Below, in pieces: positions 1 through 7,191 of a stretch of DNA of 11,581 nucleotides. The first letter of the stretch is position 1, and each line of letters opens with the position of its first letter. The DNA is taken from NCBI GenBank assembly GCA_007117235.1, contig SKGY01000010.1, forward strand, positions 1-11,581. Reading direction: 5' to 3'. The notes below the pieces were generated by a model. It searched no databases. It saw only the letters and a list, made by a program, of their open reading frames with translations, and was not told where the DNA came from. This DNA comes from Balneolaceae bacterium (GTDB taxonomy: Bacteria; Bacteroidota; Rhodothermia; Balneolales; Balneolaceae). The position numbers and the translations under genes were made by a program.

Positions 1-2121
1 AACAACACCACTCCACGACTCACCCGGTGGGTCTTTCAGCATATTTTTACACAGTTTAATGTACTTTATAGAGGGATTATTAAAAGAATCTGCCAACAGT
101 AAACTCTCTTCGTAGTCCTTCACCTTCGAAAACAGTGCGTGCGCCTCTTCAAAATGTTTACCGTAAAACAGATCAAGTGCATTCTCGAAGTTTGCAATTT
201 GTATCTCTAACTCATTTGAAGACTGCAGGCTAAAACAGATCAACTGATAGAGATCTATAGGCTCCCTTTTTCCTTTTACCCGGACACGTCCTAACCTTCT
301 GAACACAAACTCACCCTCTCTGTTTGCTTCAATTTTAGTTGATTCTGAAACGATAGCATATACACCAAAAATTTTTCCTGCAGTTTCACAGCGTGCAGCA
401 ATATTTACATGATCACCCATCACAGTGTAATTAAAGCGAACATTTGAACCCATATTACCGACTAGCATCTCACCTGTATTAATACCAAAACGAGTTTTAA
501 TTTGAAGAGATTTTTCTTCAAGCAGTTTATCTGTCCAAATAAATCTACTCATCAACACAGTTCGACAGGCATCTGAAGCATGATTTTTAGATTCAAATGG
601 TGCGCCATATATCGCCATTACTGCATCCCCTATATACTTATCGAGAGTGCCATTATTACTATTTATGTGTCCCGTTATGTTATCGAGATATCGATTGATC
701 AACCCAACTAACTCATCCGGTTCAAATATCTCTGAGAGAAGGGTAAAATCTTCTATGTCGCTAAATAGAACAGTCAAATGCTCAAGTCTTCCACCGAGTT
801 TATAAGAAACATCGTCAGCCACCATCCTGTCCACGAGCTCCGGTGACAGATACGTGGAAAACATGGATTTAATTTTTTTCTTCTCTTTAACTTCAAAAAG
901 TACGTTTTGTAGTGTAGAGCCGGTGTACCCCAAAAGTATTGCGAGAAATGATGACAGTATAGGCAGAAAAAGCCCAAGCTGTAAAAATGCAAATATGCTT
1001 ACAAGTAACCATAAAAGGCCTAATCCAATAGCTGCAATGAACCCTCCCCAACCGATGTAATAATAAGTGACCAAAAAAGTCGCGATGAGTACTGCAAATA
1101 CAATCATCAGGTTTTGGAACGGTGCTAATTCTGAGATAAATTCACCGTCAATTAAATTCTGAAGTAAATGCGCATGAATCTCAACTCCGGCCATAGTTTT
1201 TTCACCTGAGTTATTGGGAAATGGCACCTGATGGAAATCCTGAAGCTCCGGCATGGTAGCTCCGACCAGAACAATTTTGTCATTCAAAACCCCTCTGCTC
1301 AATAAACCATATTCAGGATGATCAAACTCATTTACCTCGAAAGCCAGACTTTCTGTAACTGTTTCAAAGTCTTCATCATCTACAACGCTTTCGAGGCCTA
1401 TATAATCAAATGAGCGATAAGGCCCATAATAATTGATCAACATCCGACTATTGGTGGTTTTTGAAAACCTTCTGCCGGCTACCGAATAGTGATTTCTTTC
1501 ATTGATATATTCAATGTCCTGTTGAAGTGCAAGCGGCATCATTTGTAGTGCAAGTGAATAATAGGCGTTACCACGATGATTAATTTGCAAGGGATATGTA
1601 CGAATAGACCCATCAATGTCTCTTCTCATATCCACAAAACCGATATTCCAGGGTGTGGCATCCATCAACTCCTGCCGGGGAAATACGGGGGACACATTTT
1701 CAATCATAAAACTACCTGCCCGAACATCAGCCTGTCTTCTGAAACCTCCAATAAAAACGACGTTACCTGCTTCTTCTACGGCTCTGGCGAAGATGGAGTC
1801 GTTCCTTGAATCATACAGATCCGGCTGATCAAACATAACATCAAAAGCAATGGCTCGAGCGCCTGCTCTGTTTAAATTTTCCACCAGTTTCGCATAAATG
1901 CTGGTAGGCCACGGATATTTATATGGAATTTCTGCGTCTGCCTGCTGACTAATTTCAACAATTACAATATCACTGTGAGACAAATCAATCTCCCCACGAA
2001 TCTGAAACAGCACATCACGCATATTCAAATCACCAGACTGGATTGGAGGTGATATAAAGAATATCAGCATCAATATGCTTGTGATTAACAGTGTAAGTAT
2101 GCTTGACGCTAGTTTATTCAA
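1..2121 (-). CDS. CHASE2-domain class III adenylate cyclase (3' end cut by window edge)
   Basis: Inner-membrane sensor enzyme predicted to make cAMP from ATP. The frame is open from a TTG at 2119-2121 to base 1 (707 codons), in the same frame as the stop of the upstream gene at 2140-2142, with no ATG or GTG between. TTG gives an N-terminal membrane anchor (MNKLASSILTLLITSILML); the first ATG, at 2068-2070, would remove most of it. An AAAGAG lies 9 nt upstream of TTG. Residues about 30-330 form a periplasmic CHASE2 sensor, 338-401 three TM helices, about 409-430 a linker with STYLSPELVDRM, and 447-620 the cyclase domain. Visible catalytic residues are metal-binding D455 (FSDIEDFT) and D499 (KYIGDAVMA), adenine-selecting K495 and D570 (MGDHVN), and transition-state N573 and R577. 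The K/D pair favours adenylate over guanylate cyclase. The tail (630-707) is TPR-like and ends in PPGESWSGVV, resembling the usual end of such enzymes, so only a few residues are probably missing. It is last in a four-gene operon, 18 nt behind the barrel gene. Confidence 0.95.
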   Translation of the reverse strand, partial: MNKLASSILTLLITSILMLIFFISPPIQSGDLNMRDVLFQIRGEIDLSHSDIVIVEISQQADAEIPYKYPWPTSIYAKLVENLNRAGARAIAFDVMFDQPDLYDSRNDSIFARAVEEAGNVVFIGGFRRQADVRAGSFMIENVSPVFPRQELMDATPWNIGFVDMRRDIDGSIRTYPLQINHRGNAYYSLALQMMPLALQQDIEYINERNHYSVAGRRFSKTTNSRMLINYYGPYRSFDYIGLESVVDDEDFETVTESLAFEVNEFDHPEYGLLSRGVLNDKIVLVGATMPELQDFHQVPFPNNSGEKTMAGVEIHAHLLQNLIDGEFISELAPFQNLMIVFAVLIATFLVTYYYIGWGGFIAAIGLGLLWLLVSIFAFLQLGLFLPILSSFLAILLGYTGSTLQNVLFEVKEKKKIKSMFSTYLSPELVDRMVADDVSYKLGGRLEHLTVLFSDIEDFTLLSEIFEPDELVGLINRYLDNITGHINSNNGTLDKYIGDAVMAIYGAPFESKNHASDACRTVLMSRFIWTDKLLEEKSLQIKTRFGINTGEMLVGNMGSNVRFNYTVMGDHVNIAARCETAGKIFGVYAIVSESTKIEANREGEFVFRRLGRVRVKGKREPIDLYQLICFSLQSSNELEIQIANFENALDLFYGKHFEEAHALFSKVKDYEESLLLADSFNNPSIKYIKLCKNMLKDPPGESWSGVV

Positions 2122-2139
2122 TTGCGATAACTCTTTGCT

Positions 2140-4884
2140 TTAAAATCGATATGCATAACTGAGTTGCATGATACGATCATTTGGAAAATTGCCAAAAATA
2201 TTCGATCTGTTATCAATAATAGAGTAATTAAATAAGAAATTAATTACACCACGATTACTAATTAGATATTCAGCCCCGAATCTAAGTATATAAGAGTTTG
2301 AAAGCCTTCGATTGATATTTTCGAAGTCTGGAATAAAAAAGTCATCCCTGCTACTCTGTAAATCTACCCCTTCTTCCCGCACAAGTGGGGTATTGACAAA
2401 TCTTGATCTTAGAAATGACACCATGCTATTCAGGATCAGTTTTTGATCTAAAAATGCCCAATCCAATCCGGTATTTATTGAATGAATTTTAACACTATTC
2501 AGTCCGCTTAATGAGGTGCTGGCCGTATTATTGTATGTCAGATTTGTTCTGAATGGCCGCCCATTGTACTGAGAACGTAGAGAGAGTGATAGATTTTGAC
2601 TTTCAGCATCTCCATAATCAAAAACTGCACTTTCAGTTTTCGTCTTACTGAATGAAAGTCCACCCTGATGATTTGCATCAATGAGGTTAAAGCTTTGAGT
2701 GATTGACCCACTAAACGTTGTTATAACATCACTCCTGGGCGTTGATGTTATCAACGTGTCACCATCTGCGATTTCAAAATTTCTCACCGACGCTCCACTT
2801 AAATCGTCATTAATAAACGGATTGAATCGTTCTACCCCATTATTTCGGGTACGATAACGAATGACGACGTTTAGACGTGGTAATTTATTATTGAAAGGAT
2901 ACCAGCCAACATTTCCACGAACACCTTTATTAATCGTTGTATTTCGTTTGTAATTATTTACGTTGTCTCGATTCCTTTCAGCGCCAAGCATCACCATTAA
3001 TCGATTTTGAGCAAACCTGAATCTGTCTGTAAAAGTGAACCCCGCCACATCACGTCTAACCGTATTATTTGCAAGTGAATTGTAATCAGGCCCCACCCAT
3101 CGGTACTGAATCTGAGCTCTTTGATTCAGGTAATTCAAATCAAGTTTTGTATCACTTGCAATAATTGAAGAGGGGAAAAACAGACTCACACTTGAGTTTT
3201 CAGACTCTGTATCACGATACCGAAACGGTAAGGTACTCATCTGATCATTTATGATAATAAGCCATGCCAGATTGTTAAAAAATGACTCTTGACTATCCGA
3301 CAAATCAATTCCCAATCTGTCTGCTGCCTCACGATCTAATACCCCTTGTGATATGTCCTGATTTAGCAAGCTCGCGGCAAATTCGGTATGAAATCTCACT
3401 CGTTGCTCATCAGCAGAGAACTGAACCTCAGTTGAAAGAACCAGGTTTTCCTGAGGACGCGGAACCCCTGAACTAATTTGAAGCTGATTAGGATTTTGAA
3501 GTAAAAAGTTTGTCTGTTGTTGAGAGAGGCCTGTAGTCAGACTTGGGTCAGATATCAGAACATCTTCAAAATTTTGAATCCTTCTGATCGAAGTTGTATC
3601 GTCTCTTAACCGTAATGCATTTAAAGAGAAACGAAACCTTTCAGGATTACCGATTGAAAGCCTTCCTCCCACAATTCTTCTTTCATATGCCCCGGCCCCT
3701 CCATCTTCAAGCTCTAAAAAAAATTGTTCTTCGATTGCATTTCCGGAGCCGGACTCTTGCACAACTATTGCATCGTACAGATTCTGAACTGACCGATTAA
3801 CAGTACCATACACAGCTTCAATTTCAAATGCTCTGTCTCCAAATTGTACACCCGAATTGATACCCCTTACCCTTCGTCCATTGATGGAATAGCTACTAAA
3901 TCTTGGAGATACATCTCCGGAATTTAGAAACAGATTATCTCGAAACCTTAAGTTTACTGCGTATCTGTTTACAGGCTGAAATCGATCGGACTCTTGTGTG
4001 GTTACATAACTTCTTAAACTATAGTAAAAATCGCCTTCTCGTCCTCTTAGCTGAATTCGCCCTTGAAGTGCATCAGTACTCGAGCCTGAAATTACCTGAC
4101 TCCTCCCGCCAACTTCTACATTTCCACCAATCTCTCTTCTTGATTGCGTCAATCTCAAATCCCTTCCCAAAACTGCATTTCCAGCCACATTGAATGTCCA
4201 TTGTTCCACTTCATGTAAAGTATCATCCATTCTGACTAACACCTGAATAACATGTTGCCCTCGTGGAAGAGTTTGCGGATAGTATTTAAATAGGTATGGA
4301 GACGTCTCTGTGAGTGCTGTAATGTCTTCACCGTTCAGATAAATGAGAAAAGAATCCTGATTGAAATCAAGCTCATCATAAAATAATGCCGCAGAAATAA
4401 ACAGGTCATCTTGTGAAAGTGTTGCGCCGGGGTCTGGTGATAAAATTGCCACATCAGCAGCGCTAGTTCTTGGGAATTCCGGTAAACGAGGCTCAATTAC
4501 TTCAGTAAATAGTGGTGGCTGATCTTCTGTAATATTTGGAAAAGTGTACTGCCTGCCGTTTAGCAACCTCAGTAAAAAATAATACTCAATAGAATTTATT
4601 GAATGATCGGGCAAACTGAGAGAGATCTCAGATGTACCATTAATAAAATCCATTTCCTCCTGAATAAATGAACCACTGCCGTCCGTCCTGAAAAATAGCA
4701 GCGCCTCCAATACACTTGATTCATCTACAGAAGGTACATCAAACCGAAGCTCAAGCGGTTGCCCTCTCTCAACAGTTTGTGGACTTATATACTGAATATC
4801 AACCTGAGCATAGGTCGCTTCTGCAGCCAAAAGAGAGACACAGAGTATAGCCAACACGCATTTTATGACCCTATCAGTACCCAA
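2140..4884 (-). CDS. Large outer-membrane beta-barrel protein with N-terminal Ig-like domains
   Basis: A 914-residue exported protein of unknown function. The only start that keeps a complete signal peptide is TTG at 4882-4884: an in-frame TGA lies at 4888-4890, and the next start, GTG at codon 10, drops the basic residues R5 and K8. Cleavage is likely near residue 26 (ATYAQ). Residues about 27-125 and 140-225 look like two beta-sandwich (Ig-like) domains; the second starts with SPDPGATLSQDDLFISA and carries LIYLNGEDITA, a layout seen in surface-protein Ig modules. From about 240 to the end, amphipathic alternating strands rich in Arg, Asn and aromatic residues (for example GRIQLRGREGDFYYSLRSYV) indicate a long outer-membrane barrel, and the last residue is Phe (YAYRF), as expected for Bam-dependent insertion. 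I see no TonB box or plug domain. It sits between the FecR gene (38 nt gap) and the cyclase gene (18 nt gap), so it is probably the outer-membrane part of the same system. Family not recognised. Confidence 0.88.
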   Translation of the reverse strand: MGTDRVIKCVLAILCVSLLAAEATYAQVDIQYISPQTVERGQPLELRFDVPSVDESSVLEALLFFRTDGSGSFIQEEMDFINGTSEISLSLPDHSINSIEYYFLLRLLNGRQYTFPNITEDQPPLFTEVIEPRLPEFPRTSAADVAILSPDPGATLSQDDLFISAALFYDELDFNQDSFLIYLNGEDITALTETSPYLFKYYPQTLPRGQHVIQVLVRMDDTLHEVEQWTFNVAGNAVLGRDLRLTQSRREIGGNVEVGGRSQVISGSSTDALQGRIQLRGREGDFYYSLRSYVTTQESDRFQPVNRYAVNLRFRDNLFLNSGDVSPRFSSYSINGRRVRGINSGVQFGDRAFEIEAVYGTVNRSVQNLYDAIVVQESGSGNAIEEQFFLELEDGGAGAYERRIVGGRLSIGNPERFRFSLNALRLRDDTTSIRRIQNFEDVLISDPSLTTGLSQQQTNFLLQNPNQLQISSGVPRPQENLVLSTEVQFSADEQRVRFHTEFAASLLNQDISQGVLDREAADRLGIDLSDSQESFFNNLAWLIIINDQMSTLPFRYRDTESENSSVSLFFPSSIIASDTKLDLNYLNQRAQIQYRWVGPDYNSLANNTVRRDVAGFTFTDRFRFAQNRLMVMLGAERNRDNVNNYKRNTTINKGVRGNVGWYPFNNKLPRLNVVIRYRTRNNGVERFNPFINDDLSGASVRNFEIADGDTLITSTPRSDVITTFSGSITQSFNLIDANHQGGLSFSKTKTESAVFDYGDAESQNLSLSLRSQYNGRPFRTNLTYNNTASTSLSGLNSVKIHSINTGLDWAFLDQKLILNSMVSFLRSRFVNTPLVREEGVDLQSSRDDFFIPDFENINRRLSNSYILRFGAEYLISNRGVINFLFNYSIIDNRSNIFGNFPNDRIMQLSYAYRF

Positions 4885-4922
4885 ATTTCAATTTTTACCA
4901 GTAGTTAAAGTGTGTATTACAC

Positions 4923-5645
4923 TTAATTGTTTTCTTGCTCGTAATAATCAATATTTTCTTCAATAACCTGTCCATTCGCATCTCGAAATCTTAAAATCAT
5001 GCGTCGCTCAATCAGGTCCTGATCAAGAATATCGTATTCGGCATTCAGCTGCTCTAATTCATCCGATGAGAGTTGACCCGTTACCAGATCCGTGCCGCTC
5101 TCATCAGCCTGTGCAAACATTCCATTTCTCAACATTACTAATTGGCCCGACTGCAACGCCATCACCTCAACTTCACCTTCATCAACCCAGTAAAATCCAT
5201 TTGACCTTGCCCCAAAACGGGTACCCTTAACCGAAGCTACTGTCGTTGTGGTCAGTACTTCAAATTCATTTTGCCCCCGGGGTGTTACATCCAGAAACAC
5301 ACCCCCTCTGCTTAAATCAAGCCGGGTGTTTGCATTTTGATTCCGGTCAATTTCACCTCTAACAATTAACTGAGAATTGGGCAGTACTTTAGCAATTGAA
5401 CGATCCATAAAAATTACGAGTGCGTATCCGCTGTCATCAGTGATGAGAGTATCACCGCTGAATAGTGACATTCCGGTCTCTACAGCTGCATCTTTATCTG
5501 CATTAATTAGGTTTACAGAAGGGATGAACCGTCGAACAATTGCTATTTCACGATCAGGATTGTAGCTCTCCATTTCAGCTGCAATAAATCCGACCCCAAT
5601 TAAAGCGACTGTTAGTATTCCTTTTAAATTAAATGCAACCATCAT
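4923..5645 (-). CDS. FecR-domain periplasmic protein
   Basis: A 240-residue protein with an N-terminal hydrophobic segment (residues about 8-23) acting as signal or anchor, then a FecR domain at about 60-180. Diagnostic features are SLFSGDTLITDDSGYALVIF (a low threshold-then-feature layout), LDLSRGGVFLDV, and FEVLTTTTVASVKGTRFGA, which corresponds to the FecR core 'F.V.T..a.v.v.GT.F', followed by VDEGEVEVM. The cytoplasmic anti-sigma part of classical FecR regulators is missing, and no ECF sigma gene is nearby, so a role as a sigma regulator is unlikely; FecR domains of this short kind are envelope modules whose ligands are generally unknown. The ATG (5643-5645) directly follows the TAG of the upstream gene (5646-5648), so translation is probably coupled. 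No good ribosome binding site is visible. A second ATG follows at once. The charged C-terminus (RRMILRFRDANGQVIEENID) is not part of the FecR domain. Confidence 0.9.
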   Translation of the reverse strand: MMVAFNLKGILTVALIGVGFIAAEMESYNPDREIAIVRRFIPSVNLINADKDAAVETGMSLFSGDTLITDDSGYALVIFMDRSIAKVLPNSQLIVRGEIDRNQNANTRLDLSRGGVFLDVTPRGQNEFEVLTTTTVASVKGTRFGARSNGFYWVDEGEVEVMALQSGQLVMLRNGMFAQADESGTDLVTGQLSSDELEQLNAEYDILDQDLIERRMILRFRDANGQVIEENIDYYEQENN

Positions 5646-6809
5646 CTATTCAATTAACTTTACACGATTTTCTCTCACCTTGTTGAGAAGTATTAACAGT
5701 TCATCTCGGGCACTTTCACCAATAAACAATTGATTATCGATTTCTATTTCAAATAAAGCGAAGTTATTAGCCAAAATTTGCTGTGTGCGGGTAGCCCCAA
5801 TTAGGGCAATCAATAACTCTTGAAGCTCTGCATCTATTGATACTTCATTTTCGGATTGTGTTCCCTCCCTGAGTCTGAATGACCAAATTTCAGACGATCT
5901 TTGCGATACTCCACTTGTGGTTAACAAATTTGAAAAAACCTGCCAGTGATAAATTTTTCCGGGACGAAGCGGTTTTGACCCTATTGACGGATACTGAAAG
6001 CTCGTGCCATCTACCTGAACGTTTAGGTATTCGAAGTCAAACTGATTGGCAGCCCCCCCATTTTGGGAAGATGCTGTACTCAATACACTTTCTATTAGAG
6101 CCTGAGGGCTTTCGCCCGGCACATCTTCAACAAGAATTAAGCGATAATTCTGTTGTGGTAATCCTTCCCATCTGAATTCTGGATAAGGATTGGTAATAGA
6201 GACGTTAGAACCTATGAAATCTCCCGGCACAATTTGGCTTATAGAAAAATCGCTGTCGATGAGATTCTGTCCGGTTGTAGTTTCATCCTCAGCTAAAAAG
6301 ATTCCTCCGTTCCTGCTGTTGTTTCTTTTATAGATCCGAACAGTGATTGTGTAATCGTCAGGTGGCAAAGTGTTAATCCCTTTCAACCTGTTTAGAAAAT
6401 TTCGCCCGCTTTCTGTTAAAGAGGCATCAAATATCACCGGGGCTGTTATATTTGGAAGCTGACCTCTTGCAATATCCAGGTTTGATATAAAAGCAACTTC
6501 GCCTGCATTGAGGCTAAATGGGGTGTTATTTCTTTGGAAAGATTGCATCAGAACACCTTCTCGTGAACTACTTACATCAATATCTAGAAACAGATCATCT
6601 GCCAATTCATCAGATAAGTTTGTAACTGTCACAGTAATTAGCCTTGTGGTTGATGACCCTTCAGAAGTTGTAAGAGTGGTCAATTCTGCGACTTGCGCGT
6701 TATTAAACAGAGGTTCTGCACGAATTTCTATTTCAAATTCAGATTGCTGAGCTGAAACGCATTTGATGGAAACAAATATGAGGAATATGAATATAAGTGT
6801 GTGTTTCAC
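5646..6809 (-). CDS. Secreted protein with Ig/Fn3-like domains, first gene of the CHASE2/FecR operon
   Basis: A 387-residue protein of unknown function. The start is GTG at 6807-6809; no ATG or GTG occurs in the next in-frame codons upstream, and the GTG gives a good signal peptide (KHTLIFIFLIFVSIKCVSAQ, cleavage near residue 20). Residues about 24-165 look like a beta-sandwich carrying ITVTVTNLSDELADDLFLDI, the style of an Ig-like 'conserved beta' domain, followed by DDYTITVRIYKR. Residues about 205-315 resemble a fibronectin type III-like module: NPYPEFRWEG, YRLILVED and KIYHWQVFSN match the 'P.F.W ... Y.L.i ... G..Y.W.V' layout seen in proteins encoded beside FecR genes. The C-terminal 60 residues look helical and could contact a partner. 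It is the promoter-proximal gene, and its stop touches the FecR start. I infer a periplasmic or surface role in the same system; I cannot name the family. Confidence 0.82.
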   Translation of the reverse strand: MKHTLIFIFLIFVSIKCVSAQQSEFEIEIRAEPLFNNAQVAELTTLTTSEGSSTTRLITVTVTNLSDELADDLFLDIDVSSSREGVLMQSFQRNNTPFSLNAGEVAFISNLDIARGQLPNITAPVIFDASLTESGRNFLNRLKGINTLPPDDYTITVRIYKRNNSRNGGIFLAEDETTTGQNLIDSDFSISQIVPGDFIGSNVSITNPYPEFRWEGLPQQNYRLILVEDVPGESPQALIESVLSTASSQNGGAANQFDFEYLNVQVDGTSFQYPSIGSKPLRPGKIYHWQVFSNLLTTSGVSQRSSEIWSFRLREGTQSENEVSIDAELQELLIALIGATRTQQILANNFALFEIEIDNQLFIGESARDELLILLNKVRENRVKLIE

Positions 6810-6910
6810 TTCAATATGAATTAGTAAAGCGACAGAATGGTTGTAGAGCTAATTGCGAAATGTAAACGATAAATAACTAACTAGAAAATTCAGTTTTTGA
6901 AATGCTAAAT

Positions 6911-6916
6911 ATTATA
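6911..6916 (-). promoter_or_regulatory. Candidate -10 box for the FecR/CHASE2 operon
   Basis: Reading the minus strand, this is a perfect TATAAT about 100 nt upstream of the GTG at 6809. No good -35 hexamer lies at 16-18 nt (the 17-nt position holds TAATTG), so an activator or a non-sigma70 mode would be needed if it is used. It is the only strong -10 match between the tRNA gene and the operon. Confidence 0.4.
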
Positions 6917-6919
6917 AAG

Positions 6920-6935
6920 TGTCGAATTTGTCACA
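6920..6935. promoter_or_regulatory. CRP-like imperfect palindrome upstream of the operon -10 box
   Basis: The plus strand reads TGTCGAATTTGTCACA, so one half is a perfect TCACA and the other is TGTCG instead of TGTGA, with six bases between. This is the shape of a CRP/FNR-family site. It lies 3 bp from the candidate -10 box, in the spacer, where a bound protein would more likely repress than activate. Only one half-site is a full match, so chance is possible; it is listed because the operon encodes an adenylate cyclase. Confidence 0.3.
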
Positions 6936-6983
6936 ATTACGCTGGCTAGTTCTCTTTATTAACAGTGACCAAAGGGAAAGGAG

Positions 6984-7057
6984 TGGAGCTACGGGGATTC
7001 GAACCCCGGACCTTCGCGCTGCCAGCGCGACGCTCTAGCCAGCTGAGCTATAGCCCC
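6984..7057 (-). tRNA. tRNA-Ala, anticodon GGC
   Basis: A full cloverleaf of 74 nt can be drawn. The acceptor pairs GGGGCTA with TAGCTCC (one G-U), the D-arm is GCTCAGCTGGCTAGAGC, the anticodon arm is TCGCG-CTGGCAG-CGCGA, and the T-arm is CGGGG-TTCGAAT-CCCCG. The anticodon GGC (plus-strand 7021-7023) reads alanine codons GCC and GCU. The discriminator base is A (6984). The next three bases are CTC, so CCA is not encoded and must be added after transcription. It points the same way as the FecR/CHASE2 operon. Confidence 0.97.
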
Positions 7058-7066
7058 AAAGAGAAT

Positions 7067-7096
7067 AATATATGATGATTACTCATCATTTGTCAA
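7067..7096 (-). promoter_or_regulatory. sigma70-type promoter of tRNA-Ala
   Basis: On the minus strand a perfect -35 TTGACA (7091-7096) is followed after 18 nt by TATATT (7067-7072). The tRNA starts about 9 nt downstream of the -10 box, leaving a very short 5' leader. The 18-nt spacer is nearly filled by an inverted repeat (listed separately). Confidence 0.7.
7072..7089. repeat. Perfect 7-bp inverted repeat inside the tRNA promoter spacer
   Basis: The sequence ATGATGATTACTCATCAT consists of ATGATGA, a TTAC centre and the exact reverse complement TCATCAT. It fills the region between the -35 and -10 boxes of the tRNA-Ala promoter, where a dimeric repressor would block RNA polymerase. A chance palindrome in AT-rich DNA cannot be excluded. 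Confidence 0.5.
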
Positions 7097-7107
7097 TAAA
7101 AAACCTT

Positions 7108-7138
7108 TTTGTTTGATTGTTACGGTTGTGTATTTTTG
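7108..7138 (+). promoter_or_regulatory. Candidate Bacteroidota-type promoter for the OmpA lipoprotein gene
   Basis: A TTTG (7108-7111) and a TATTTTTG (7131-7138) lie 19 nt apart, matching the -33 TTTG and -7 TAnnTTTG consensus known in Bacteroidota. The ATG is 53 nt further downstream. An alternative is a weak sigma70-like pair, TTGAAT (7142-7147) and TACTAA (7166-7171) with an 18-nt spacer. The two types cannot be separated by eye. Confidence 0.4.
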
Positions 7139-7179
7139 AAATTGAATCGACTTAAATAAAACCTCTACTAAATTGCATA

Positions 7180-7183
7180 GGAG
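7180..7183 (+). promoter_or_regulatory. Ribosome binding site of the OmpA lipoprotein gene
   Basis: GGAG lies 8 nt before the ATG at 7192. It is the only convincing Shine-Dalgarno site in the window, in contrast to the weak or absent sites at the minus-strand genes, and agrees with a highly expressed envelope protein. Confidence 0.7.
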
Positions 7184-7191
7184 CCAATAAA

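Noticed and set aside
774..992. A 72-codon minus-strand frame and an overlapping plus-strand frame at 854-1060
   Set aside because: Both lie out of frame inside the TM and cyclase-linker part of the adenylate cyclase gene and show no domain of their own.
1576..1828. Two plus-strand frames of 70-77 codons
   Set aside because: They are antisense to the CHASE2-coding region, overlap each other in different frames and lack a ribosome binding site.
3282..4193. Three plus-strand frames of 64-96 codons
   Set aside because: They are antisense shadows of the 914-residue barrel gene, whose strand pattern accounts for the composition.
4923..5645. FecR gene as an iron-citrate type anti-sigma regulator
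   Set aside because: No cytoplasmic anti-sigma domain, no ECF sigma gene and no TonB-dependent receptor with plug are present in the neighbourhood.
5377..6750. Plus-strand frames inside the FecR and Ig/Fn3-like genes
   Set aside because: They are antisense to well-supported genes, with no signal peptide or known motif.
6984..7057. Integration site (att) at the tRNA-Ala gene
   Set aside because: No duplicated tRNA 3' end, integrase gene or change in base composition is visible in the window.
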